64,000 nucleotides of DNA from positions 62,001-126,000 of the forward strand of contig NZ_JAAAPM020000007.1 of NCBI RefSeq assembly GCF_009909155.2. The letters are read 5' to 3'. The stretch comes from Flavobacterium undicola (GTDB lineage: Bacteria > Bacteroidota > Bacteroidia > Flavobacteriales > Flavobacteriaceae). Shown here piece after piece: positions 46,237 to 54,267 of the stretch. Made by a program: the position numbers and the translations under genes. The notes below the pieces were generated by a model. That model was given only the letters and a program-made list of their open reading frames with translations. It made no database searches and had not been told where the DNA came from. How positions within the stretch are numbered: the stretch's first letter is position 1; every line of letters begins with the position of its first letter.

Positions 46237-49200
46237 ATGCGTAAACTTTCCTGGCTCTTCTTTTTGTTGGTTTTTGTTCAAACCACTACGCTTTTAGCAC
46301 AGAAATCATCAATATATACTAATGATTTAAAAGATTATAATAGAGCAGTTTCTTTGTACAAAGACAATCAATATGCTTCGGCTCAGTTCCTTTTCGAAAA
46401 AGTAAAAGAAGTAACTAAGGATGAAGAAGTTAAATCAGATTGTGCTTATTATGATGCCAGCTGTGCTGTTCGATTAGGGCATGCCAATGCTGATGCTTTG
46501 ATGGAAAACTTCATGGAAGAGTATCCAACAAGTTCTAAAAGTAATCAGGCTTATATTGAAATTGCACATTATTATTTCAATCAGGGAAATTATGCTGAAG
46601 CTTTAAAAAGATTTGAAAAAGTCGATGAAAGTCAGCTAAGTGCTAAGGATAAAGACCGATTTAATTTCCAAAAAGGCTATAGCTTATTTAGTTCTAACAA
46701 CAAAAAAGAGGCGAAAACCTATTTTAATAAGGTTTTAAAATCTGAAGTATACGGCTCTCAAGCTAAATATTATTTAGGTTTTATGGCTTATGAAGGCGAT
46801 AATTATCAGGAAGCTAATAAATATTTCGATCAGGTTTCGGGAGATGAAAAATATGCCGAAAAGTTATCTTATTATCAGGCCGATATGAGTTTTAAATCGG
46901 GAAATTTTGAAAAAGCAATCGCCTTAGGACAAAAAGCGATGGGCAAATCGAATGCTCAGGAAAAATCAGAATTGAATAAGATAATAGGAGAGAGCTATTT
47001 TAATTTAAAGAAATATAGCGAAGCCATTCCGTATTTAGTAGCTTATAAAGGCAAAAGAGGAAAATGGAATAACACCGATTATTACCAATTGGGTTATGCT
47101 TATTACAAGCAAAATGATTTTGAAAATGCTATTGCTCAATTCAATAAAATTGTTGGAGGAAAAGATAGTGTAGCTCAAAATGCTTATTACCATTTAGGAG
47201 AAAGTTATCTTAAATTAGATAAAAAACAACAGGCATTGAATGCGTTTAAAAATGCTTCCGAAATGTCATTTGATGCAGCAATTCAAGAAGATGCTCATTT
47301 AAATTACGCTAAATTAAGTTATGAATTAGGGAATTCTTATCAAAGTGTGCCTTCGGTTTTATTGGGTTTTATCAATAAATATCCAAATAATTCCAGCCGT
47401 TCAGTGGTAGAGAAATTATTGATTGATTCTTATATTTCTTCTAAAAATTATAAAGCAGCTTTGGTTTTATTGGAAAAAAATAAAACTCCCGAAAATAAAT
47501 TGGCTTACCAAAAAGTGACATTCTATAGTGGTTTAGAATTGTATACCGATAGAAATTATGCTTCTGCTTTGCAGATGTTCCAGAAATCTTTAGCAAATTC
47601 AATTGATGCCGAATTTACTGCAAGAGCGACTTTCTGGAAAGGAGAAACGGAATATGTTTTAGGCGATTACAATAAATCATTGTTGAGTTTCAAACAGTTT
47701 GTTGGCATGTCGGTTGCGGCTTCAACACCTGAATACAAAAACAGCAATTACAATATAGCTTATGCTTATTTTAAGTTGAAAGAATACGATTCGGCTGGAG
47801 ATGCTTTTCAGAAGTTTATCGATAAAGTAAAAGACGATAAAACAAGAGTGACTGATGCTTATTTGCGATTAGCCGATTGTCGTTTTGTGACTACTAAATA
47901 TTGGCCGGCAATGGATGCGTACAATAAAGTAATCGAACTGAAGAGTGTAGATGCTGATTATGCGTATTATCAAAAAGCAATTTGTAATGGTTTTGTTGGT
48001 AAAAATGATAAAAAAATTGAAGAGTTAAATTCATTTTTACTAGCGTATCCTAAATCAAGTTATGGCGATGATGCCTTATTCGAATTGGCAAATACGTATG
48101 TGGCGACTAATAAACAGGATTCGGCTTTAAAAACTTACGACCGATTAATCAGCGAATATAAAAACAGCACTTTTACGTCAAGAGCTATTTTGCGTCAGGG
48201 ATTAGTTTATTATAATTCAGATAGAAATACAGATGCTTTGGTTAAATTCAAAAAAGTTGCGGCTGAATATCCTAAAACTCCCGAAGCTTTAGAAGCCGTT
48301 GCTACAGCAAGATTGATTTATGTAGATAGCGGAAAAGTAGGTGAATATGCTACTTGGGTTCGAACGTTGGATTTTGTTGCTGTTACCGATGCTGATTTGG
48401 ATAATGATACGTATGAATCGGCGGTGAAACAATTTGAACAAAACAATAATACTCAGGCTATATCAGGTTTTAGAGCTTATATTTCGAGTTTTCCAAATGG
48501 AATTCACGCTTTGAAAGCTAATTTTTATTTGGCGCAAGCTTATTATGCCGAAGGTCAAAAAGAAAAAGCAATTCCTAACTACGAATATGTTGTTAACGAA
48601 CCAAGAAATGAATTTACAGAGCAATCTTTGGCAAGATTAGGGCAGATTTTATTAGATAGTGGTGCGAAAGAAAAAGCAATTCCGGTATTGGCGCGTTTAG
48701 AAAATGAAGCCGACTTGTCTCAGAATAAAGTTTTCTCACAGGCTAATTTGATGAAGTCTTATTATGAGAAGAAAGATTATGCTAATGCGGTAGTTTATGC
48801 CGAAAAAGTGCTGAATAATCCAAAAACAGATGATAATGTAAAAAGTGATGCGCAAATTATCATCGCACGTTCAGCCATGCAAACTGGAGATGAGGCTAAG
48901 GCCAAAGCGGCTTACGCCAAAGTGATTTTGATTGCTAAAGGGGAACTTGCTGCTGAATCCTTGTATTATGACGCTTATTTTAAAAATAAAGAAAATAAGT
49001 TTGAAGCATCGAATACAGTTGTTCAAAAATTAGCAAAAAATTATGCGTCTTACCGTTATTATGGAGCAAAAGGATTGGTGTTAATGGCTAAAAACTTTTA
49101 CGGATTAAAAGATAGTTTTCAGGCAACCTACATTTTGGAAAGTGTAATTCAGAATTTCTCTGATTTCCCGGATGTGGTTTCAGAAGCTCAAACGGAGTTG

Positions 49201-49248
49201 AGTGCTATCAAAGGTGAAGAAGCCAAAACCAATTCGTCAATTAAATAA
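46237..49248 (+). CDS. Large secreted TPR-repeat protein
   Basis: 1003 residues with a signal peptide (MRKLSWLFFLLVFVQTTTLLA). The whole mature part consists of helical tetratricopeptide repeats of about 34-37 residues, for example NQGNYAEALKRFEKV, KKYSEAIPYLVAYKG, QNDFENAIAQFNKI and GQKEKAIPNYEYVV. No catalytic domain is visible. It lies 111 bases before a plug-less outer-membrane barrel gene on the same strand. The protein is probably a periplasmic or outer-membrane-attached scaffold working with that barrel. Function unknown. Confidence 0.92.
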   Translation: MRKLSWLFFLLVFVQTTTLLAQKSSIYTNDLKDYNRAVSLYKDNQYASAQFLFEKVKEVTKDEEVKSDCAYYDASCAVRLGHANADALMENFMEEYPTSSKSNQAYIEIAHYYFNQGNYAEALKRFEKVDESQLSAKDKDRFNFQKGYSLFSSNNKKEAKTYFNKVLKSEVYGSQAKYYLGFMAYEGDNYQEANKYFDQVSGDEKYAEKLSYYQADMSFKSGNFEKAIALGQKAMGKSNAQEKSELNKIIGESYFNLKKYSEAIPYLVAYKGKRGKWNNTDYYQLGYAYYKQNDFENAIAQFNKIVGGKDSVAQNAYYHLGESYLKLDKKQQALNAFKNASEMSFDAAIQEDAHLNYAKLSYELGNSYQSVPSVLLGFINKYPNNSSRSVVEKLLIDSYISSKNYKAALVLLEKNKTPENKLAYQKVTFYSGLELYTDRNYASALQMFQKSLANSIDAEFTARATFWKGETEYVLGDYNKSLLSFKQFVGMSVAASTPEYKNSNYNIAYAYFKLKEYDSAGDAFQKFIDKVKDDKTRVTDAYLRLADCRFVTTKYWPAMDAYNKVIELKSVDADYAYYQKAICNGFVGKNDKKIEELNSFLLAYPKSSYGDDALFELANTYVATNKQDSALKTYDRLISEYKNSTFTSRAILRQGLVYYNSDRNTDALVKFKKVAAEYPKTPEALEAVATARLIYVDSGKVGEYATWVRTLDFVAVTDADLDNDTYESAVKQFEQNNNTQAISGFRAYISSFPNGIHALKANFYLAQAYYAEGQKEKAIPNYEYVVNEPRNEFTEQSLARLGQILLDSGAKEKAIPVLARLENEADLSQNKVFSQANLMKSYYEKKDYANAVVYAEKVLNNPKTDDNVKSDAQIIIARSAMQTGDEAKAKAAYAKVILIAKGELAAESLYYDAYFKNKENKFEASNTVVQKLAKNYASYRYYGAKGLVLMAKNFYGLKDSFQATYILESVIQNFSDFPDVVSEAQTELSAIKGEEAKTNSSIK

Positions 49249-49359
49249 AAAATAAGAAGCGAGATACAAGAATAAAGGAATAAGAATATAGATTGTTTGT
49301 GCGATTTTGTCTTTTTTCTTGCTTCTTTTCTCTCTTTTCTCAAGATAAAAATATAAAAT

Positions 49360-51129
49360 ATGAAAATTAATTTCAAAAATATAATTGCCTTTGCTTTGGT
49401 ACTAACGTTTCAATTTTCTTTCGCCCAAAAGAAAGAACCAAAGAAAGACGAGAACATTGGTTCGGAAGTGGTAAACGTAGTGAAGCCTTATACGCCAACA
49501 ATTTCAGATGCATCCAAAATTCAGGAATCTCCTGTTCTTGATGATGAGGGCAATGCTAAAAAAGAAACGATTAAATATTCTATTTTTTCTTTTCCTGTAG
49601 CTTCGACTTTTACACCGGCAAAAGGAAAAGCCGAAGGAGTGGACAAGGAGGCTAAAGAAAAGTTCTTTAACAATTATGCTACTTTGGCAATTGGTAATTA
49701 TGGAACGCTTAATGCCGAGCTGTTTGTAAATCAGGAATTAGCTAATAATGATTATGTAGGCGGAATGTTTCGTCATTTTTCTTCTCAGGGAGGAATTAAT
49801 AACTTGGAGCTGGACGATTGGTTTTATGATACTGCTCTAGATGTGAATTATGGTGCTAATTACGATAAGATGTCTTGGAATATTGATTTGGGATACCAAA
49901 ATCAAGCCTATAATTGGTATGGTTTACCATCCGATTTTGGAAGTACATTGACTCCTGGCGATAGAAATAATTTGATTGCAGGTATCGATTCAAAGCATTC
50001 GTATAACGGAATTTCTTTAGGAGGAAAGCTTAATTTTAAGGAAGGTGCTTTTAAAGACGCATCGATGAAGTTTAGTCATTTTTCAGATAATTTCGGATCG
50101 TCTGAAAATAGATTTTTTGTTAAACCTTCTTTGCAATTTGATGTAGCGGATCAATTGGTGAAAACCGATATTATTGTGGATTATGTGGGCGGTTCTTTCG
50201 ATAAAAATTATGAAGAGACTAATATAGCCAAGATTAAATATGGTTTTACTAATTTAGGAATTTCTCCTAGTTTTAATATTAACGAAAACGGTTGGAACGT
50301 AAAACTGGGAGCTTCGTTGTTTTATAGTATTGATAAAATGGGAGCCGATAATAAGTTTTTAATATATCCAAATGTGAGTGTTTCTTATCCTGTTGTGGAA
50401 GATTTGATGATTTTTTATGCAGGAGCCGAAGGAGGTTTAGAACAAAACTCTTATATGGATTTTGTGAAAGAAAACCCGTTTTTGTCGCCTACTTTAGCAA
50501 TTGCGCCAACAGACAAACAATATCAAATTAGTGCAGGATTGAAAGGGAAATTAGCTTCCAGTGTGAGTTATAACATTCAGGGTTCTTATAATAATGAGAG
50601 AAATAAAGCTTTGTTTAGAAGTCATGATTATACTGAAAACAATGCTAATGAAGATTATGCTTATGGTAATTCGTTTCAAGTGGTTTATGACGATGTGAGA
50701 ACGTTTCGTTTTTCAGGGGATTTGAAAGCTGATTTTTCTGAAAATGTAAGCTTTGCTGTTGGAGGAACTTTTAGCAGTTACAAGAATAGTATCGAGCAAG
50801 AAGCCTGGAATTTACCTGCTGTAGAATTAAACTCGTCAATTGATTTTAATATTACACCAAAATGGTATGCTGGCGCAAAGGTGTTTTATGTGGGCGAAAG
50901 AAAAGATTTTCAATTGAATAGTAATATTGTTTACGTAACACAACCTGAGCCAATGACTTTAAGAAGTTATTTTGATGTGAATTCACATGTAGGTTATAAA
51001 TACAATTCGCAATTAACCGCATTTTTGAAGTTGAATAATATGACGAATAAGTCTTATCAAAAATGGATGAATTATCCTGTGCAAGGTTTTCAGGTGATGA
51101 TAGGAGCTAATTATAAATTTGATTTTTAA
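49360..51129 (+). CDS. Plug-less TonB-receptor-like outer-membrane barrel protein
   Basis: 589 residues with signal peptide MKINFKNIIAFALVLTFQFSFAQ. After it comes GSEVVNVVKPYTPTISDASKIQES, a short periplasmic segment, and then amphipathic strands to the C-terminus MIGANYKFDF with the terminal Phe of outer-membrane barrels. The last 150 residues resemble the barrel of TonB-dependent receptors (YFDVNSHVGYKYNSQLTAFLKLNNMTNKSYQKW), but no plug domain or TonB box is present. It probably acts as a partner of the TPR protein upstream. Function unknown. Confidence 0.88.
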   Translation: MKINFKNIIAFALVLTFQFSFAQKKEPKKDENIGSEVVNVVKPYTPTISDASKIQESPVLDDEGNAKKETIKYSIFSFPVASTFTPAKGKAEGVDKEAKEKFFNNYATLAIGNYGTLNAELFVNQELANNDYVGGMFRHFSSQGGINNLELDDWFYDTALDVNYGANYDKMSWNIDLGYQNQAYNWYGLPSDFGSTLTPGDRNNLIAGIDSKHSYNGISLGGKLNFKEGAFKDASMKFSHFSDNFGSSENRFFVKPSLQFDVADQLVKTDIIVDYVGGSFDKNYEETNIAKIKYGFTNLGISPSFNINENGWNVKLGASLFYSIDKMGADNKFLIYPNVSVSYPVVEDLMIFYAGAEGGLEQNSYMDFVKENPFLSPTLAIAPTDKQYQISAGLKGKLASSVSYNIQGSYNNERNKALFRSHDYTENNANEDYAYGNSFQVVYDDVRTFRFSGDLKADFSENVSFAVGGTFSSYKNSIEQEAWNLPAVELNSSIDFNITPKWYAGAKVFYVGERKDFQLNSNIVYVTQPEPMTLRSYFDVNSHVGYKYNSQLTAFLKLNNMTNKSYQKWMNYPVQGFQVMIGANYKFDF

Positions 51130-51145
51130 AAGTCAAGTTTTTTTA

Positions 51146-51235
51146 AACCGCAAAGAGCGCAAAGATTTCGCAAGGAAACGCAAAGAATTATAAAACTCTG
51201 CGAACTTAGCGTAAAACTTTGCGCTCTTTGCGGTT
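51146..51235. repeat. 90-bp repeat with perfect 19-bp terminal inverted repeats
   Basis: AACCGCAAAGAGCGCAAAG at 51146-51164 pairs perfectly with 51217-51235. The inside repeats GCAAAG/CTTTGCG words. It lies between converging genes and may also end transcription. The same kind of sequence is frequent in flavobacterial intergenic DNA. Confidence 0.85.
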
Positions 51236-51247
51236 AAATAAAAAAAA

Positions 51248-51793
51248 TTATTCTGTAAAAGGAATCGCAACGCGGGTTTTATCCCAACCTAAGTTCAGAA
51301 TCATACCGTTATCAGCTTTGGTGAAAACCATAGAAAATGCTTCAAGAGATTCTTCAGCTTGAGTAACGGGAACGCTTAGTCGGGCTACATCATTTTCGGC
51401 TTGATAAGAATAAGCTCCCCAAACATTGGTGCTTTTGTTTAGAATGATAGTGTAATTGTCTTTTTCAGGAATGGTATATAAAGAGTAAGTTCCTGCTTTT
51501 ATTTTTGTTGTACCCAATTTTACATCTTTGTAAAAAGTGATTTCGGTAGCTTCGTTAGCGCCAGTTCTCCATACTTTTCCGGCAGGAGTTAGTTCGCTTA
51601 AAGCGCGTCCTTTAAGTTGTGGGCGGCTATAGATAACTTTGGCTGTTTTCGTTGGGATTTTGTTGTCAGAAGGATATAGCGCTTCGTCCATTGGGCTTTT
51701 GTCTAAACCCGGGAATTTTTGAGCTTGTGCATTTGTTGTCAATAATAACAGAAAGCCAAAAGCGATTGCGGAAAGGGATTTTAATTTTTTCAT
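51248..51793 (-). CDS. DUF2911 secreted protein
   Basis: 181 residues with signal peptide MKKLKSLSAIAFGFLLLLTTNAQA. The body carries the DUF2911 pattern: SPMDEALYP, VIYSRPQLKGR, GKVWRTGANEATEITFYKDV and KAGTYSLYTIPEKDNYTIILNK. The domain is beta-rich and periplasmic and occurs widely in Bacteroidota. Function is not known. It has a -7-like region upstream but no clear box. Confidence 0.9.
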   Translation of the reverse strand: MKKLKSLSAIAFGFLLLLTTNAQAQKFPGLDKSPMDEALYPSDNKIPTKTAKVIYSRPQLKGRALSELTPAGKVWRTGANEATEITFYKDVKLGTTKIKAGTYSLYTIPEKDNYTIILNKSTNVWGAYSYQAENDVARLSVPVTQAEESLEAFSMVFTKADNGMILNLGWDKTRVAIPFTE

Positions 51794-51964
51794 AGTTGAT
51801 TTTAAAAAGAATAAGATTAATAAAGATTCTTTACGAAGTTAAATAAAAATTGTTGTACGATTGGTTAAGAATTTCAAATACGCCTAAAATAGTGTGAGAT
51901 TGGGATAATAAAGTAAATTTGCTTTTTTACACCTTAAAAAAAGAACATCTTAGACTTTAATAAA

Positions 51965-52414
51965 ATGACTTTCAAACAAAAAATATATAACTATTATTTT
52001 CGATTAGTAGAAGATAGAATCGATGCTTTTCGGGATATGATAGCGGCTTTGACCGAGGATTCTAAAAATGATGCCAAAGGCTCAGCAGGCGATAAACACG
52101 AAACGGCTCTGGCGATGATGCATTTAGAACAGGAAAAATTCAATACGAAACTAAGAGAAGTTCTGGATCAAAAAGCAGTTTTAGACAAAATTGATGCTTC
52201 GGTAATTGCAAAAACAATCGTTTTAGGAAGTTTGGTAAAAGCCAATGGGATTTATTTGTATCTGTCTTTGGCTTTGCCAAAAATAACTATCGATGGAGTA
52301 AATGTAATTGCTTTGTCTCCGCAATCACCGTTGGGAAGTAAGTTAATGGGGAATTCGGTTGGTTTTTCTTTTGAAATTAATGGAACGAAGTATTTGATTG
52401 AGAGTGTTGAGTAG
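51965..52414 (+). CDS. GreA/GreB-like protein (elongation-factor C-terminal fold)
   Basis: 149 residues. The first 80 are helical (RDMIAALTEDSKNDAKGSAGDKHETALAMM), like the coiled coil of GreA, though short. The C-terminal part ALSPQSPLGSKLMGNSVGFSFEINGTKYLIESVE matches the FKBP-like GreA C-terminal domain pattern of SPLGxxLxGxxVG. Such proteins in Bacteroidota are often mislabelled 3-oxoacyl-ACP synthase. Role in transcription is inferred, not shown; the acidic tip residues of GreA (DD/DE) are not obvious. Confidence 0.7.
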   Translation: MTFKQKIYNYYFRLVEDRIDAFRDMIAALTEDSKNDAKGSAGDKHETALAMMHLEQEKFNTKLREVLDQKAVLDKIDASVIAKTIVLGSLVKANGIYLYLSLALPKITIDGVNVIALSPQSPLGSKLMGNSVGFSFEINGTKYLIESVE

Positions 52415-52468
52415 ATTCTGTTTTTTGTAAAAACAAGTATTTGTAAAGTGATAATTTATATAAAAACC

Positions 52469-52495
52469 AAAGCCTGTCTTTATGAGATAGACTTT
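52469..52495 (+). terminator. Probable terminator after GreA-like gene
   Basis: AAAGCCTGTCT and AGATAGACTTT pair with one mismatch and one wobble, followed by CGTTTTT. It separates the GreA-like gene from the gat operon. Confidence 0.5.
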
Positions 52496-52597
52496 CGTTT
52501 TTATGCATTTGAAATCATTTAAAAAAATGGGATTCCCTAAAAAAAACTTTCGTAAATTCGCCAGCTTAAAAGTTTGACTTTAAAACGAATTAAAATT

Positions 52598-52867
52598 ATG
52601 AGTAAAATAATGACAGTCGACATCTTGTCGAGTATTAAAGGAGCACAGCCTTCCGAAAGCGTGAACAAATTATTTGATGTAATTAAGAATGCACATCCAT
52701 CAAATAATAATGCTGTAAATACTGTCAATCATAATTGTGTTTCAGTAAGTGATTTAAGGGAAGATGTTGTGGTAGAGAGTTCGGCTATTGAGAAACAACT
52801 CATTTTAGAAAATTTCCCGAATAAGAAAAATGGTTTTTTAGTTGTTGCTAAAGTTATAGAAGGATAA
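52598..52867 (+). CDS. gatC: Divergent GatC-like subunit of tRNA amidotransferase
   Basis: 89 residues from ATG 52598 (MSKIMTVDILSSIKG). The C-terminal half, SDLREDVVVESSAIEKQLILENFPNKKNGFLVVAKVIEG, follows the GatC pattern of an RED motif, an Asn-x-Pro about 17 residues on, then Gly-Phe and a Val-rich end; compare [33 protein letters not shown] of B. subtilis GatC from memory. The N-terminal half lacks the usual VxHLARLxL helix and carries an Asn-rich stretch (SNNNAVNTVNHN). It is the first gene of the gatC-gatA-gatB/aspS operon, separated by 2 bases from gatA. Position and C-terminal pattern make the identification likely, but sequence similarity in the first half is absent. Confidence 0.72.
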   Translation: MSKIMTVDILSSIKGAQPSESVNKLFDVIKNAHPSNNNAVNTVNHNCVSVSDLREDVVVESSAIEKQLILENFPNKKNGFLVVAKVIEG

Positions 52868-52869
52868 AA

Positions 52870-54267
52870 ATGGATTCTCAGATAAAAAAAATACACCAAC
52901 AATTGGTGTCAAAACAAATCACTTGTACGGCTTTAGTGCAAGAAAAATTAGACTTACTAAAACAAAATACCTACAACTCTGTCAATTCTTTATTGGATAC
53001 TATGGCTCTGGAATTAGCAGCTAAGGTGGATGCTAAAATTGCAAACGGAGAAACAATAGGTTTGCTGGAAGGAATTCCTTTTGGAATTAAAGATGTCTAT
53101 ATGTTGCAGGGAACTTACACAACTGCAAGTTCTGATTTATTGAAAAATTATAAATCTCCTTACACGGCTACTGCGATTCAGAAATTATTGGATGCCGGTG
53201 CTATTCCATTGGTAAAAGAAAACTGCGATAGTTTTGGTCACGGATCTTCCAGTGAAAATACCATTTTTGGAGCGGTAAAAAACGCTATCGATCCAACATT
53301 AGTTGCTGGAGGTTCAAGTGGTGGATCTGCAGTTAACGTTGCAAAAGAATATACTGCGTTTTCTATTGGTGGAGATACAGGAGGTTCGATTCGTCAGCCT
53401 GCTGGGTACAATCATATTTATGGTTTTAAACCAACTTACGGAAGAATTTCCAGATTTGGATTAATGGCGTATGCATCTTCTACAGATTGTGTTGGTCCAC
53501 TGGCAAAATCAATCGAAGATATTCGAATTGTGTTGAATGTAATGAGTGGAAAAGATCCAAAAGATCAAACTTCAATCGCTTCATCAGAAATTAGTGAAGA
53601 AGCAATTGCAACTTCTGCTGTAAAAACAATAGGTTATTTTAAAAACTTTATTGAAAGTGATGCTATCGATACCCAAATAAAAGCTGATTTTTTAGCTAGC
53701 ATCGAAAAAATAAAAGCCAAAGGAATTGCAGTAAAAGAATTGGATTTTTTCAAATCGGATATTTTAGTTTCGACTTATTATACGTTGGCGATGGCAGAAA
53801 CGGCTTCCAATTTATCTCGTTTGGACGGAACAAATTATGGTAATCGTATTGAAGCGGAGAATTTAATTGAAACTTATGCAGTGACACGTTCTGAAAACTT
53901 TTCAGAAGAAACAAAACGCAGAATTGTAGGTGGAAACCAAGTGTTGTCACAAGGTTTTTCAGATGAAATATATTTAAAAGGATTGGCTGTAAGAGATCAG
54001 ATTTCTGAGAATTTCAGTAAGGATTTCGAAGAAGTTGATATCATTTTATCACCGGTTACACCAAGTACGCCGCCTAAAATTGGAGACAGTTTAAAAGATC
54101 CGTTGGCGATGTATTTATCCGATGCTTATACGGTTGGTTTTAGTTTGGGACAATTACCGACTTTAACCGTGCCACAAGGAACAAGTACAGGATTGCAGAT
54201 TACTGCCGCAAAAAATAATGATGAATTAGTGTTGAAGTTTGCAAACTTCTTAAAAGATACGATATAA
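52870..54267 (+). CDS. gatA: Aspartyl/glutamyl-tRNA amidotransferase subunit A
   Basis: 465 residues of the amidase-signature family. LLEGIPFGIKDVYMLQG contains the catalytic Lys. VAGGSSGGSAVNVAKEYTAFSIGGDTGGSIRQPAGYN holds the cis-Ser and nucleophile Ser of the Ser-cisSer-Lys triad. KPTYGRISRFGLMAYASSTDCVGP is the GatA-specific continuation. GatA releases ammonia from glutamine or asparagine for transfer to aminoacyl-tRNA. Slightly shorter than average (about 485). It starts 2 bases after gatC and its stop overlaps the next start by one base (TAATG), so all three genes are translated together. Confidence 0.93.
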   Translation: MDSQIKKIHQQLVSKQITCTALVQEKLDLLKQNTYNSVNSLLDTMALELAAKVDAKIANGETIGLLEGIPFGIKDVYMLQGTYTTASSDLLKNYKSPYTATAIQKLLDAGAIPLVKENCDSFGHGSSSENTIFGAVKNAIDPTLVAGGSSGGSAVNVAKEYTAFSIGGDTGGSIRQPAGYNHIYGFKPTYGRISRFGLMAYASSTDCVGPLAKSIEDIRIVLNVMSGKDPKDQTSIASSEISEEAIATSAVKTIGYFKNFIESDAIDTQIKADFLASIEKIKAKGIAVKELDFFKSDILVSTYYTLAMAETASNLSRLDGTNYGNRIEAENLIETYAVTRSENFSEETKRRIVGGNQVLSQGFSDEIYLKGLAVRDQISENFSKDFEEVDIILSPVTPSTPPKIGDSLKDPLAMYLSDAYTVGFSLGQLPTLTVPQGTSTGLQITAAKNNDELVLKFANFLKDTI

